Notes under the pieces: model-generated
Database searches by the model: none
The model's input: the letters and a program-made list of their open reading frames with translations, nothing else
What the model was told of the DNA's origin: nothing
Origin: CAYNWK01 sp964400875
GTDB lineage: Bacteria > Chloroflexota > Anaerolineae > Anaerolineales > UBA4823
DNA length: 9,626 bases
Direction: 5' to 3'
NCBI GenBank assembly: GCA_964400875.1
Contig: CAYNWK010000163.1
Location: 1 to 9,626, forward strand
Shown here: piece after piece, positions 1-6,947 of the stretch
How the letters are laid out: every line of letters begins with the position of its first letter
How positions within the stretch are numbered: the stretch's first letter is position 1
Made by a program: the position numbers and the translations under genes

Positions 1-110
1 CCTCTGAGCCGCGCGCCACGATCGCCGATTGCCGGTTGGACTCGCCAAAGGATGTGCATGCATGGTTGAGAGGCTTACCCGAGGCATTGAATCTAACGAG
101 GTTCGGATAA
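1..110 (+). CDS. Possible C-terminal tail of an unidentified protein (cut by window edge)
   Basis: Reading from base 3, the frame is open for 35 codons and stops at TAA 108-110. The residues end in ...DVHAWLRGLPEALNLTRFG, which has a plausible mix of hydrophobic and charged residues for a helical protein C-terminus. I do not recognise the family. An open stretch this short could occur by chance, and the opposite strand is also partly open here. If real, the gene would lie upstream of and co-directional with the DksA-like gene, 133 bases before its start. The call is an inference from frame openness and residue composition only. Confidence 0.33.
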   Translation, partial: SEPRATIADCRLDSPKDVHAWLRGLPEALNLTRFG

Positions 111-139
111 TTCAGAAGTTGGGACTAAGGGCATTTGTG

Positions 140-190
140 GGAGAGTTTGGGGTATTTTGACAGGCGTTACTCGCCAAACACCACCACTCC
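140..190 (+). repeat. Imperfect inverted repeat upstream of the DksA-like gene
   Basis: GGAG (140-143) and GTTTGG (145-150) are mirrored by CCAAAC (174-179) and CTCC (187-190). A smaller hairpin, GGCG (163-166) with CGCC (172-175), lies inside and competes for bases 174-175. The arms are short and separated by unequal gaps, so this may be a leader structure, an operator, or chance. Confidence 0.25.
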
Positions 191-194
191 ATCA

Positions 195-223
195 TTGAAC
201 TGCGTAGTTCCGATAAGTAGTAT
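195..223 (+). promoter_or_regulatory. Candidate sigma70-type promoter for the DksA-like gene
   Basis: TTGAAC (195-200) and TAGTAT (218-223) are separated by 17 bp, the preferred spacing for a housekeeping promoter. Each hexamer keeps most consensus positions. Transcription would start near 230, leaving a leader of only about 14 nt that still includes the ribosome-binding site at 232-237. The short leader makes this tentative. Confidence 0.3.
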
Positions 224-243
224 TGATGTTTAAAGGAAAAGAG

Positions 244-585
244 ATGGCTAAAGAATTGAACTTGCAAGATATCCGTAAAGCCTTGGAAGAGGAACAAAAA
301 TCGATCCAAAACGAGATCGAGGAAGAAAAGAACCGGCGTGTAGATGTGATTAACCCCGACCGCAGCGACCTGGCCCAATCCTATGATCGGAAACAGAGGG
401 AATCAGCAATCCTGGATCGCCTGGAAGACCGGCTGACGAAGGTTGAAGGGGCTTTACATCGCCTGGCGGAGGGTACATATGGTCGTTGCCAGCGGTGTGG
501 CAAACTGATCTCCCCAGAAAGGCTCGAAGCGATGCCTTATGCAACATTGTGCGTCGATTGCCAGGCTGAACTCGAACGACGGTAA
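244..585 (+). CDS. TraR/DksA-family zinc-finger transcription regulator
   Basis: This 113-aa protein resembles DksA/TraR factors, which insert a coiled coil into the RNA polymerase secondary channel and adjust initiation, often together with ppGpp. Residues 1-75 are rich in Glu, Lys and Arg and form two helices of a likely coiled-coil hairpin. The tip carries D39-R-S-D42-L-A44, matching the DxxDxA motif of active DksA proteins. The C-terminal zinc finger is complete, with C82-x2-C85 and C103-x2-C106. It is shorter than E. coli DksA (151 aa), closer to the short bacterial DksA-like and Bacillus YteA-type proteins. I chose ATG 244 because AAAGGA (232-237) sits at good spacing. In-frame starts at 223 and 226 lie upstream of or overlap this site and add residues of no clear value. 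It faces the glc operon tail to tail and shows no functional link to it. The family call is firm; the regulatory targets are unknown. Confidence 0.93.
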   Translation: MAKELNLQDIRKALEEEQKSIQNEIEEEKNRRVDVINPDRSDLAQSYDRKQRESAILDRLEDRLTKVEGALHRLAEGTYGRCQRCGKLISPERLEAMPYATLCVDCQAELERR

Positions 586-745
586 ATCTAATTCTGATCC
601 ACTTATTTCTTCAAGTTCGTCCGTAAACGAAGCCTTACCCGCCATCGAGACCGAGCTTAACGACAGCTTGTCAGGCTAGCAAGAGAGTGGGAAAAAATAA
701 CTCTGTACTGGGTGAATTGGTAATGTCGGTAAATCCTTCGAATGG
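586..745. other. Convergent intergenic region, no clear terminator
   Basis: This 160-bp gap lies between the stops of the DksA-like gene (+) and glcF (-). It contains an A-run at 692-697, which reads as a T-run for minus-strand transcripts, but I see no strong GC-rich stem in front of it in either direction. A short gaca/tgtc stem near 660-672 is too weak to call. A plus-strand frame stays open to TAG at about 677-679, but it begins inside the DksA-like gene with no start codon or ribosome-binding site. Confidence 0.4.
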
Positions 746-2017
746 TTATACAAGCAGATCAACCTTCCGGTAGGCGCGATCTAAAACCTCCATCGTATGA
801 TAGATAGGGACCCTTTTACCCAACCGAGATAAACTGGTACGAATCTGTACAATACAACCGATATTCCCACTAACAATAATTTCAGCCGAGGTGTCGGATA
901 GGTTTTTTGCCTTTCGCAACCCTAATTCGCGTGCGATCTCCGGCTGTTCGAGGTTGTAAGTCCCGGCTGAACCACAGCACATATCTGCCTCATCGACCGG
1001 GGAAAGGGTCAGATTAGGGATTTTCCCCAACAATCCACGCGGTGCGGCTGCTACCCCTTGTGCGTGAATTAGATGGCAGGCATCTTGATAAGCTGCAATT
1101 AATGGCATGTTCAGAGGTGGCGGTTCGTAAATCCCGAGATTGTACAGGTACTCGCTCACATCCATTACTTTTGCTGATATTTCATTTGCCCGTCCCGCTG
1201 GTGCTGCCTCTCTGAAGAACTGGGGATATTCTTTCATCCCCGAACCACATCCGGCCGCGTTCACCAGGATGGCGTCAACATCACGAGGAAAGACCTCCAG
1301 ATTATGCTGGGCTAGCCGACGCGCCAGAGCCTGATCCCCGCTGTGCCAGGCGAGCGCGCCACAACAGCCTTGTTCCTTCGGGATTACCACCTCAACGCCG
1401 TTTTTAGTTAAAACCCGGATAGTAGCCGCGTTAATTTGGGGGGCAAGCACGGCTTGAACGCAACCCGTAAGCAGAGCGACACGACCGCGGCGTAAACCCT
1501 CAGCCGGATTCAGCTCTTGGAGCGATTCCTCTTTCGGTAGGGTCTCAGGAAGCAGGTCTAGCATCCGCGTGAATTTTTCCGGCAACCAATTTTTGATTGG
1601 CCCGGCCACTCTTCCTGCTCTGGCAGCCCAGCGAAAACGCCCTGGGTATGGCAGCGTCTGGTGAACAGCTCCACGGGTAAAGCGTTCTGAGGCAGGTCGG
1701 CTTCTTTCAGGTTCGGTATGGCCATTAAAGGCATTGAGTAAATCACCATAGGGAACACCGGAAGGACACGCCGGCACGCAGGCCTGGCAGCCTAAACAGC
1801 GATCGATGTATGGCAAAGCCTCCTCGAGGGAGACATCTTCCTCCAAGACTGATTTCATCAGCACGATGCGCCCGCGAGGAGAATCCATTTCTTCACCGAG
1901 CAGGCGGTAAGTAGGGCAGGCAGCCAGACAAAACCCGCAATGTACGCATTTTTCTACCGCATCAGCCATCACCTGGCCAGCAACCCCGAGTTGGTCAACC
2001 GGTATCGTGTGCTTCAT
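746..2017 (-). CDS. glcF: Glycolate oxidase, iron-sulfur subunit GlcF
   Basis: This 423-aa protein is the electron-transfer subunit of membrane-associated glycolate oxidase. It passes electrons from the GlcD/GlcE flavin side to the respiratory chain. Two ferredoxin-type [4Fe-4S] motifs lie near the N-terminus: C24-x2-C27-x2-C30-x3-C34-P and C74-x2-C77-x2-C80-x3-C84-P. Two cysteine-rich CCG domains follow, with C218-C219-G220 and C347-C348-G349, as in heterodisulfide reductase HdrB and succinate dehydrogenase SdhE-type subunits. Its length is typical of the family, and no signal peptide or membrane helix is evident. ATG 2017 directly abuts the glcE stop (TGAATG). A GGAGG ribosome-binding site at 2023-2027 overlaps the last glcE codons, which supports this start and implies translational coupling. 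A lactate-oxidase Fe-S subunit would look similar, but the D-E-F gene order favours GlcF. Confidence 0.95.
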   Translation of the reverse strand: MKHTIPVDQLGVAGQVMADAVEKCVHCGFCLAACPTYRLLGEEMDSPRGRIVLMKSVLEEDVSLEEALPYIDRCLGCQACVPACPSGVPYGDLLNAFNGHTEPERSRPASERFTRGAVHQTLPYPGRFRWAARAGRVAGPIKNWLPEKFTRMLDLLPETLPKEESLQELNPAEGLRRGRVALLTGCVQAVLAPQINAATIRVLTKNGVEVVIPKEQGCCGALAWHSGDQALARRLAQHNLEVFPRDVDAILVNAAGCGSGMKEYPQFFREAAPAGRANEISAKVMDVSEYLYNLGIYEPPPLNMPLIAAYQDACHLIHAQGVAAAPRGLLGKIPNLTLSPVDEADMCCGSAGTYNLEQPEIARELGLRKAKNLSDTSAEIIVSGNIGCIVQIRTSLSRLGKRVPIYHTMEVLDRAYRKVDLLV

Positions 2018-3103
2018 TCAGGCCTCCAACCATCGTCTCTGGGGATCGAGCGCCTGTTTTAGACGACGATAAAAACTTTCACCGGACCTGGTTCCTAATC
2101 TGGGCTTTCCTGTTCCACCACGAATTACCAGGCCACTCCAAGCTCGATCCCGCAACCATCGATCCAATCCGTCAATATCCCCGGGCCATCCCACCCAGGC
2201 CAGGTTGCCTCCTACGCTGTAGACCCGAGTTGCCTGGTTGCTCTTCAGAAATTCATCAAGATCCCTGATACGAGCAGGGGTGACCGGCACCTTAACCAGC
2301 GCGTGCGTCTCCGGCAGCCAGGAAAATTCACGTCTTTCAACCCACAAAGTCCGGTCTTCCTCCCCGATTAAGATCTCACCCCCTCTCAGTTGGTGGATAA
2401 GCCTCTCTGCGCGATCCAACAAACCATCCTCAGGGCCGCCGATGCGAACATCCAGAACGAATTTATCGTCCAGCGCCTGGAAATCTAACGCGTGGATCTC
2501 CCAAGGCAGCCTGCTTAGACTCGTAACAGCATTAACGGCTTCATCGATCTCATCTAGCTCCCGTCGTACGGTCAAATACGCTTGGGGGCGTGGAAATACT
2601 TTAAAAGTCACTTCGACCAACGCTCCGAACGCGCCTAAACTGCCCACCATCATCTTGGGCAGGTCGAACCCCGCCGCGTTCTTGACCACCTTGCCTCCCC
2701 CGGAGACCAAGTTTCCTTGACCATCGAAGAATTTCACACCGAGCAAAAAATCACGGCAGCCGCCATAGCGATAACGCCCGGCCCCACTCAGCCCTGCTGA
2801 AACGGTCCCACCAAGGCTTGCACCGTGATTGGATAAGGGTGGATCGAAAGGAAGATATTGACCATTCGCCTCCAGTTCCCGCTCGATTTCCATTACTGGA
2901 GTGCCAGCGAACGCGGTAAACGTGAACTCCCCCGGCTGGTAATCGATAATCCCGCTCAATCCCGTCACTTCGAGCGGAAAAGCATCCTCCGTATTGGCGT
3001 AAACCCCTGGTTTGCTGCCGTTTCCCTGGACGTATAGTAGAGCGTGATCCCGGATAACGCTTTGATATTCGTCGAACCGAGTGGAACTCGCGCGCAAATC
3101 CAT
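2018..3103 (-). CDS. glcE: Glycolate oxidase, FAD-binding subunit GlcE
   Basis: This 361-aa protein is a PCMH-type FAD-binding protein matching GlcE, the second flavin-domain subunit of glycolate oxidase. GNGSKPGVYA (27-36) aligns with the first dinucleotide-binding loop. Residues 87-122, with SNHGASLGGTVSAGLSG and RYGGCRDFLLG, and residues 138-171, with KVVKNAAGFDLPKMMVGSLG, form the characteristic GlcE FAD region. The C-terminal half ends in GTGKPRLG...FYRRLKQALDPQRRWLEA, typical of the family's end. It lacks the long GlcD-type cap domain. ATG 3103 lies 2 nt after the glcD TAA. GAGGT (3108-3112), made from the last glcD codons, serves as ribosome-binding site, so translation is probably coupled to glcD. 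It would form a complex with GlcD and GlcF at the inner face of the membrane. Confidence 0.94.
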   Translation of the reverse strand: MDLRASSTRFDEYQSVIRDHALLYVQGNGSKPGVYANTEDAFPLEVTGLSGIIDYQPGEFTFTAFAGTPVMEIERELEANGQYLPFDPPLSNHGASLGGTVSAGLSGAGRYRYGGCRDFLLGVKFFDGQGNLVSGGGKVVKNAAGFDLPKMMVGSLGAFGALVEVTFKVFPRPQAYLTVRRELDEIDEAVNAVTSLSRLPWEIHALDFQALDDKFVLDVRIGGPEDGLLDRAERLIHQLRGGEILIGEEDRTLWVERREFSWLPETHALVKVPVTPARIRDLDEFLKSNQATRVYSVGGNLAWVGWPGDIDGLDRWLRDRAWSGLVIRGGTGKPRLGTRSGESFYRRLKQALDPQRRWLEA

Positions 3104-3105
3104 TT

Positions 3106-4503
3106 TTACCTCGCCATTCCGGAAATCACCGGCTCGAGCATTTTTCCACGGTTTGCTAAAGAATGCGGATCGATGGTCTCGTGCAAAGTTCGCATCATGT
3201 CCATCTCAATTGGTGAATACATCTCGGGAAGATATTTCCGCTTTTCCATGCCTATGCCGTGTTCTCCAGTTATTGAGCCGCCAAAAGCGATACACATGCG
3301 CAAGATCTCTCCAGCCAGTTTTTCCGCGCGTTCTAAAGCGCCGGGCTGCCTGCCGTCGAACAATATCAGGGGATGAAGGTTGCCGTCACCAGCGTGAAAT
3401 ACATTGGCTACACGCAGGTCATACTTTTTACCCAGCTTTTTTATTTCACCCAGAGCCTCACCCAGTTTTCCTCGCGGGACTACCCCATCCTGAACGAGAT
3501 AATCCGGGCTCAACCGGCCAACCGCCGAGAAAGCGCTCTTGCGGCCTCTCCAAATCCGCTGGCGATCGGTAGCGTCTTTCGCAATCCGGACTGCGTTCGC
3601 GCCCGACTCTTCGATCACCTCGCGCAGTAAAGCGAACTCGGTTTCCACGATCGCATCCTCCCCCTCCAATTCCACGATAACCAGACCCTCGACATCAGGA
3701 TAACCAGCCTGGACGGCCGCTTCCGCGGCCTGGATCGCCAGGTTGTCCATGATTTCCATCGCCCCCGGAAGTAAGCCGGCCGCGACGACCATCGCCACTG
3801 CCTTGCCAGCTTGTTCCAACGAATCGTAGGCCGCCAGCACCGTGCGAAAAGTTTGCGGCGAAGGCAACAAACGCAGGGTGATCTCTAGAGCGATGCCGAA
3901 TAATCCTTCAGAGCCAACGAAAGCCCCCACCAGGTCCGGTCCTACCGCCTCCAAGCTCTCACCACCCAAAGTCACAACCTCACCATCCGGAAGCACTGCT
4001 TTGATGCCCAAAACATGGTTGCTGGTCATGCCGTACTTCAGGCAATGCGCGCCACCGGAATTGAAGGCCACATTACCACCTATCGTACAGATCTGCTGGC
4101 TGGACGGATCGGGAGCATAATACAATCCTTCCGCTTCTACTGCTTTACTGACTTCCAGATTTATCATGCCCGCCTCGACCACCGCCAGGCGCTGCTCAGG
4201 ATCGATGCGTACGATGCGGTTCAGGCGATTGAGCGCAATGACAATCCCCTCTGCAACAGGCAGCGAACCGCCGGACAGACTCGTACCACTCCCCCTGGCG
4301 ACGAACGGGACCTGGAATCGGTGGCATTGGCGCAGCGTCTCGATGACTTCCTGTTGAGTTTCCGCCAACACGACGGCCCGAGGGCGCGCTTTGAATGAAG
4401 TTAAAGCATCGGATTCAAATGGAGCTAGCTGAGCTGGATTGGTTAGGACGCGATCGAGTGGGAAGATGCTTTCCAGGGCTTTTAAAAATAGTTCGTACTC
4501 CAT
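3106..4503 (-). CDS. glcD: Glycolate oxidase, FAD-linked catalytic subunit GlcD
   Basis: This 465-aa flavoprotein is the catalytic subunit that oxidises glycolate (possibly also D-lactate or related 2-hydroxyacids) to the 2-oxoacid. The N-terminal PCMH FAD domain (about 36-215) includes ARGSGTSLSGG (69-79), PDPSSQQICTIGGNVAFNSGG (131-151) and VGSEGLFG (196-203). The FAD-oxidase C-terminal domain holds NVFHAGDGNLHPLIL (367-381), whose histidines typify the active site, and GGSITGEHGIGMEKRKYL (408-425). I chose ATG 4503 because AGAGG (4511-4515) lies 7 nt upstream. An in-frame GTG at 4530 would add nine poorly supported residues and put this site inside the gene. It is the first gene of the glcDEF operon, and the upstream region holds a strong -10 box and an inverted repeat. 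The family is broad (GlcD, D-lactate dehydrogenase, D-2-hydroxyglutarate dehydrogenase); adjacency to glcE and glcF makes glycolate oxidase the best reading. Confidence 0.94.
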   Translation of the reverse strand: MEYELFLKALESIFPLDRVLTNPAQLAPFESDALTSFKARPRAVVLAETQQEVIETLRQCHRFQVPFVARGSGTSLSGGSLPVAEGIVIALNRLNRIVRIDPEQRLAVVEAGMINLEVSKAVEAEGLYYAPDPSSQQICTIGGNVAFNSGGAHCLKYGMTSNHVLGIKAVLPDGEVVTLGGESLEAVGPDLVGAFVGSEGLFGIALEITLRLLPSPQTFRTVLAAYDSLEQAGKAVAMVVAAGLLPGAMEIMDNLAIQAAEAAVQAGYPDVEGLVIVELEGEDAIVETEFALLREVIEESGANAVRIAKDATDRQRIWRGRKSAFSAVGRLSPDYLVQDGVVPRGKLGEALGEIKKLGKKYDLRVANVFHAGDGNLHPLILFDGRQPGALERAEKLAGEILRMCIAFGGSITGEHGIGMEKRKYLPEMYSPIEMDMMRTLHETIDPHSLANRGKMLEPVISGMAR

Positions 4504-4518
4504 CTCAGCACCTCTTTT

Positions 4519-4554
4519 CGGTGAGCGCACTCAAGTGCTCTTGGGTGTTCACCG
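4519..4554. repeat. Nested inverted repeat just upstream of the glcD ribosome-binding site
   Basis: CGGTGA (4519-4524) and TCACCG (4549-4554) are perfect inverted arms. Inside them, GCACT (4527-4531) and AGTGC (4534-4538) form a second perfect inverted repeat with a 2-nt centre (GCACTCAAGTGC). The outer arm extends to about 10 bp on the plus strand if G-U pairs are allowed. It starts only 4 nt from the glcD AGAGG and lies between the promoter and start codon. It could be a binding site for a dimeric regulator or a leader hairpin affecting glcD translation. The function is inferred. Confidence 0.5.
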
Positions 4555-4588
4555 ATTCATGAACTTTTGAAGGGAGATTTATCGGTTT

Positions 4589-4616
4589 TTGCTTGAATAG
4601 ACCTTAGAAATATAGT
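4589..4616 (+). promoter_or_regulatory. Weak candidate promoter for the ferredoxin-like gene
   Basis: TATAGT (4611-4616) is a good -10 match, but the best -35 at usual spacing is TTGCTT (4589-4594), with only the TTG conserved and a 16-bp spacer. Transcription would start near 4623, about 57 nt before ATG 4680. It would overlap the outgoing glcD promoter region. Confidence 0.3.
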
Positions 4617-4647
4617 ACCATTTTACCAACCGATGATACTTCTCTTC

Positions 4648-4675
4648 ATTATACCCACGAGACGAATTTTGCGAA
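4648..4675 (-). promoter_or_regulatory. Candidate promoter for glcDEF
   Basis: On the minus strand a perfect TATAAT (4653-4648) is preceded at 16 bp by TTCGCA (4675-4670), which shares four of six bases with TTGACA. Transcription would start near 4641, giving a glcD leader of about 138 nt that contains the nested inverted repeat. The -35 box ends only 4 bases before the ATG of the divergent gene, so the two transcription units are tightly interlocked. Confidence 0.5.
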
Positions 4676-4679
4676 CATT

Positions 4680-5615
4680 ATGAGCAGTCCTGCTGAAGGT
4701 TTCTGCAGTTCGTTGTCCCGTGAGGTAGACGAACAGCTCTTCGCAACTGTGTCCCAAACTCAATATTGGCTGCTCCTCGAATACCCGAGCGCCTGGGGGA
4801 CGAAAGCGTTCGAGGAAAGCCAGATCCCTGAGGCGGTAAAAACCAATCTTTCTGCCTTTCTCGACAACACGCATAACTCCAAGTTGTTATTGATCAAGGG
4901 GACGACGCCAGCAGCACCGCAAGGTATTCATCTGTACCTGGTCAACTCGCTTGAGCAAGATCCGCTGATCTTCCAGTTCCTGCTGGACAGCTACCAGGAT
5001 CTGCTCGAACTGGATCTACCCGGAATTTTCTCCGGAGAGGCGACCTACCGCAAACACCTGCGCCCCGAGCCGCTTTACCTGGTCTGTACGAACGGTAAGC
5101 GAGACCCATGCTGTGCAAAATTCGGCTTAGTAACCTTTGGGCTGCTCGCCAATAAAGCCGGCGCCGCTGCCTGGCAAACCTCCCACCTCGGAGGTCACCG
5201 CTTCGCAGCAAATATGGTTTGTTTCCCGCACGGCATTTATTACGGTCGCGTGGATGAAAAAGCACTCGGCAAGATTGTACAGTCTTACTCACGTAGACAA
5301 TTGTTCCTGGACAATTATCGGGGCCGAGCATGCTATCCGAAGTCAGCCCAGGCTGCAGAATACTATCTGCGAAAAAATACAAACAATCAATATCTATCTT
5401 CCTATCGTTTGATAGATATACAACCTCTGGAAGATGGTCAGGAAGCGGTACTGTTCTCCAACAATGACGGAGATGGCTACCACCGCCTTCACCTTCAACC
5501 TAGGCAATCAAATTTTATCCTCAAGAAGAGCTGCGGTGATGATCAGCTGGTCCCAGTAGGGCAGTATGATTTAACAGGTTACTCTACATTTGATACGCTC
5601 GATCTTGGATCTTAA
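4680..5615 (+). CDS. Sucrase/ferredoxin-like [2Fe-2S] protein (Apd1/Aim32-type)
   Basis: This 311-aa protein belongs to the sucrase/ferredoxin-like family, which has a thioredoxin-like [2Fe-2S] domain. Residues 134-145 (LVCTNGKRDPCC) and 166-178 (QTSHLGGHRFAAN) are the family signatures. C136 and C145 are 9 apart and H169 and H173 are 4 apart, matching the two-Cys, two-His cluster ligation described for yeast Apd1 (from memory). FPHGIYYGRV (182-191) and YRGRACYPKSAQAAEYYLR (213-231) are further family blocks. The N-terminal part (about 8-40, ...YWLLLEYPSAWGTKA) is the usual lead-in domain. I see no signal peptide or membrane helix, so it is probably cytoplasmic. ATG 4680 keeps the N-terminal block but has no convincing ribosome-binding site, so translation may be weak or leader-dependent. 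It is divergent from glcDEF. The sucrase label is historical and no sugar hydrolysis is implied. The redox partner is unknown. Confidence 0.88.
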   Translation: MSSPAEGFCSSLSREVDEQLFATVSQTQYWLLLEYPSAWGTKAFEESQIPEAVKTNLSAFLDNTHNSKLLLIKGTTPAAPQGIHLYLVNSLEQDPLIFQFLLDSYQDLLELDLPGIFSGEATYRKHLRPEPLYLVCTNGKRDPCCAKFGLVTFGLLANKAGAAAWQTSHLGGHRFAANMVCFPHGIYYGRVDEKALGKIVQSYSRRQLFLDNYRGRACYPKSAQAAEYYLRKNTNNQYLSSYRLIDIQPLEDGQEAVLFSNNDGDGYHRLHLQPRQSNFILKKSCGDDQLVPVGQYDLTGYSTFDTLDLGS

Positions 5616-5672
5616 TCTCTCCGATTGGATTGTTCCAAATCCTGTGATCGGCTCGGAATCCTTTCAATTCTA

Positions 5673-6845
5673 ATGCCACGAACGATCTTACACATCGATC
5701 TGGACGCCTTTTACTGCGCAGTAGAAGAAATCCGCGATCCCACGCTAAAAGGGAAAGCTTTCGCCGTGGGTGGAAAACCCGATGAACGCGGAGTCGTCGC
5801 CTCGTGTTCTTACGCGGCGCGCAAATTTGGCGTGAGGTCGGCGATGCCGATGGCCCACGCGGTAAGATTGTGCCCGAGATTAGAAGTGATCTCCGGACAT
5901 TATGCTCTTTATTCAAAGTATTCGAGGCTGGTAATGGAAAGATTACGAGAAACGACCGATCTCGTCGAGCAAATTTCCATTGACGAGGCTTTTCTCGATT
6001 TGTCCGAGTCCGGATCTGACGCCGTAATTGTGGCGAAAGAGTTGCAAACTTCTATTTTTGGGAAATTACACTTGCCCTGTTCTATCGGAATTGGTGCAAA
6101 CAAGCTCGTTGCCAAAATTGCTACTGACGTAGGCAAGGCCGCTTCGCGAGGTGATGGGCCGCCTAACGCGGTTCAGGTTGTGCCGCCTGGGGAAGAAGCC
6201 GCATTTTTGGATCCTTTGCCTGTCGATCGACTATGGGGGGTTGGACCCAAGACCGCAGAAAGGCTCAACCAGTTCGGTGTCCAAACGATTGGACAACTTG
6301 CCAATGCGTCTATTGAATTCCTGGAAAAAGAGTTTGGTAAGAACGGGCGTGATCTCGCCGACAGAGCAAGGGGCATTGATAACCGACCCGTGACCTGCTC
6401 GCATGAAATCAAGTCGATCAGTAAGGAAAATACCTTTATTCGGGATATCCGGGACAAGAATTTGTTGATTAGCGAACTCAGCACGCTTACCGAGCAGCTT
6501 TGCAAACGGGTGAGCAGGGAAGGAGTATACGGTTCAACGGTAAAATTGAAGCTGCGCTGGTCCGATTTTACGACTTTAACCCGCCAAAGTACCCTCTTGC
6601 ACCCAACAGACCGGTACGATGACATTTTCGAAATCGCAAAGCAGCTTTTCGAGGCAAACTGGCCAGTTGGCCGGCCTGTACGGTTGATTGGGGTAGGTTT
6701 AAGTGGATTAGGCCCCCCCATCCGCCAACTTTCCCTTTGGGAAGCGCTCTCAAAAGCCCAGATCGACGATAAAGAAGCGCGCCTGCGACGTGCGATCGGC
6801 GTGTTGCAGGAACGGTTCGGAGAAAAAATAATCCATTGGGGTTAA
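5673..6845 (+). CDS. dinB: DNA polymerase IV (Y-family translesion polymerase)
   Basis: This 390-aa protein is a complete DinB/Pol IV, a low-fidelity, proofreading-free polymerase that copies past damaged bases. The palm carries HIDLDAFYCAVE (7-18), with metal-binding D9 and steric gate Y14, and SIDEAFLDLS (102-111), with catalytic D104 and E105. The fingers region SCSYAARKFGVRSAMPM (44-60) is typical. The thumb helix-hairpin-helix WGVGPKTAERLNQFGV (188-203) and the little-finger domain (about 240-345) follow. QLSLW (352-356) matches the beta-clamp-binding pentapeptide, with 34 residues after it. ATG 5673 starts exactly at the family's conserved N-terminus; an in-frame TTG at 5625 would add 16 unconserved residues. 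The ribosome-binding site is weak. The gene lies 57 nt after the ferredoxin-like gene, so read-through from it is possible. I see no recognisable LexA box. Confidence 0.96.
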   Translation: MPRTILHIDLDAFYCAVEEIRDPTLKGKAFAVGGKPDERGVVASCSYAARKFGVRSAMPMAHAVRLCPRLEVISGHYALYSKYSRLVMERLRETTDLVEQISIDEAFLDLSESGSDAVIVAKELQTSIFGKLHLPCSIGIGANKLVAKIATDVGKAASRGDGPPNAVQVVPPGEEAAFLDPLPVDRLWGVGPKTAERLNQFGVQTIGQLANASIEFLEKEFGKNGRDLADRARGIDNRPVTCSHEIKSISKENTFIRDIRDKNLLISELSTLTEQLCKRVSREGVYGSTVKLKLRWSDFTTLTRQSTLLHPTDRYDDIFEIAKQLFEANWPVGRPVRLIGVGLSGLGPPIRQLSLWEALSKAQIDDKEARLRRAIGVLQERFGEKIIHWG

Positions 6846-6865
6846 TCTATACAGGTGCGCAAGTC

Positions 6866-6893
6866 TAAAACCTATTTAATCGATGATGTTTTA
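6866..6893 (+). repeat. AT-rich inverted repeat after dinB
   Basis: TAAAAC (6866-6871) and GTTTTA (6888-6893) form a 6-bp inverted repeat with a 16-nt loop, 20 nt after the dinB stop. The right arm includes four T residues. The stem is too AT-rich for a confident intrinsic terminator, but it is the only candidate between dinB and the next gene. Confidence 0.25.
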
Positions 6894-6947
6894 TGGCTAT
6901 ACGAAATATCGTTGTAATTATCCCTGCCGTGCTGGGGAACAGAACAC

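Noticed and set aside
157..185. TTGACA at 157-162 as a -35 box
   Set aside because: No acceptable -10 lies 16-18 bp downstream (sequence there is CA-rich).
112..378. 88-codon minus-strand open frame over the DksA-like gene start
   Set aside because: It overlaps the start of a zinc-finger gene with a good ribosome-binding site, and has none of its own.
587..679. Plus-strand open tail after the DksA-like gene (...NEALPAIETELNDSLSG)
   Set aside because: It is shifted by +1 and has no start codon or ribosome-binding site outside the DksA-like gene; too short to be a gene or a convincing frameshifted extension.
686..700. A/T run between the convergent genes as an intrinsic terminator
   Set aside because: No stable GC-rich stem precedes it in either direction.
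2238..2720. 160-codon plus-strand open frame inside glcE
   Set aside because: It lies wholly antisense to a clear GlcE and its Ser/Arg-rich translation has no family features.
3081..3572. 163-codon plus-strand open frame across the glcE/glcD junction
   Set aside because: It is antisense to well-supported GlcD and GlcE, and its translation has no recognisable motif.
5590..5617. TTGATA...TTAATC as a dinB promoter
   Set aside because: The -35 is good but the -10 matches poorly; not enough to call.
6173..6721. 182-codon minus-strand open frame inside dinB
   Set aside because: It is a shadow of Pol IV, whose catalytic and thumb motifs are all in the plus frame.
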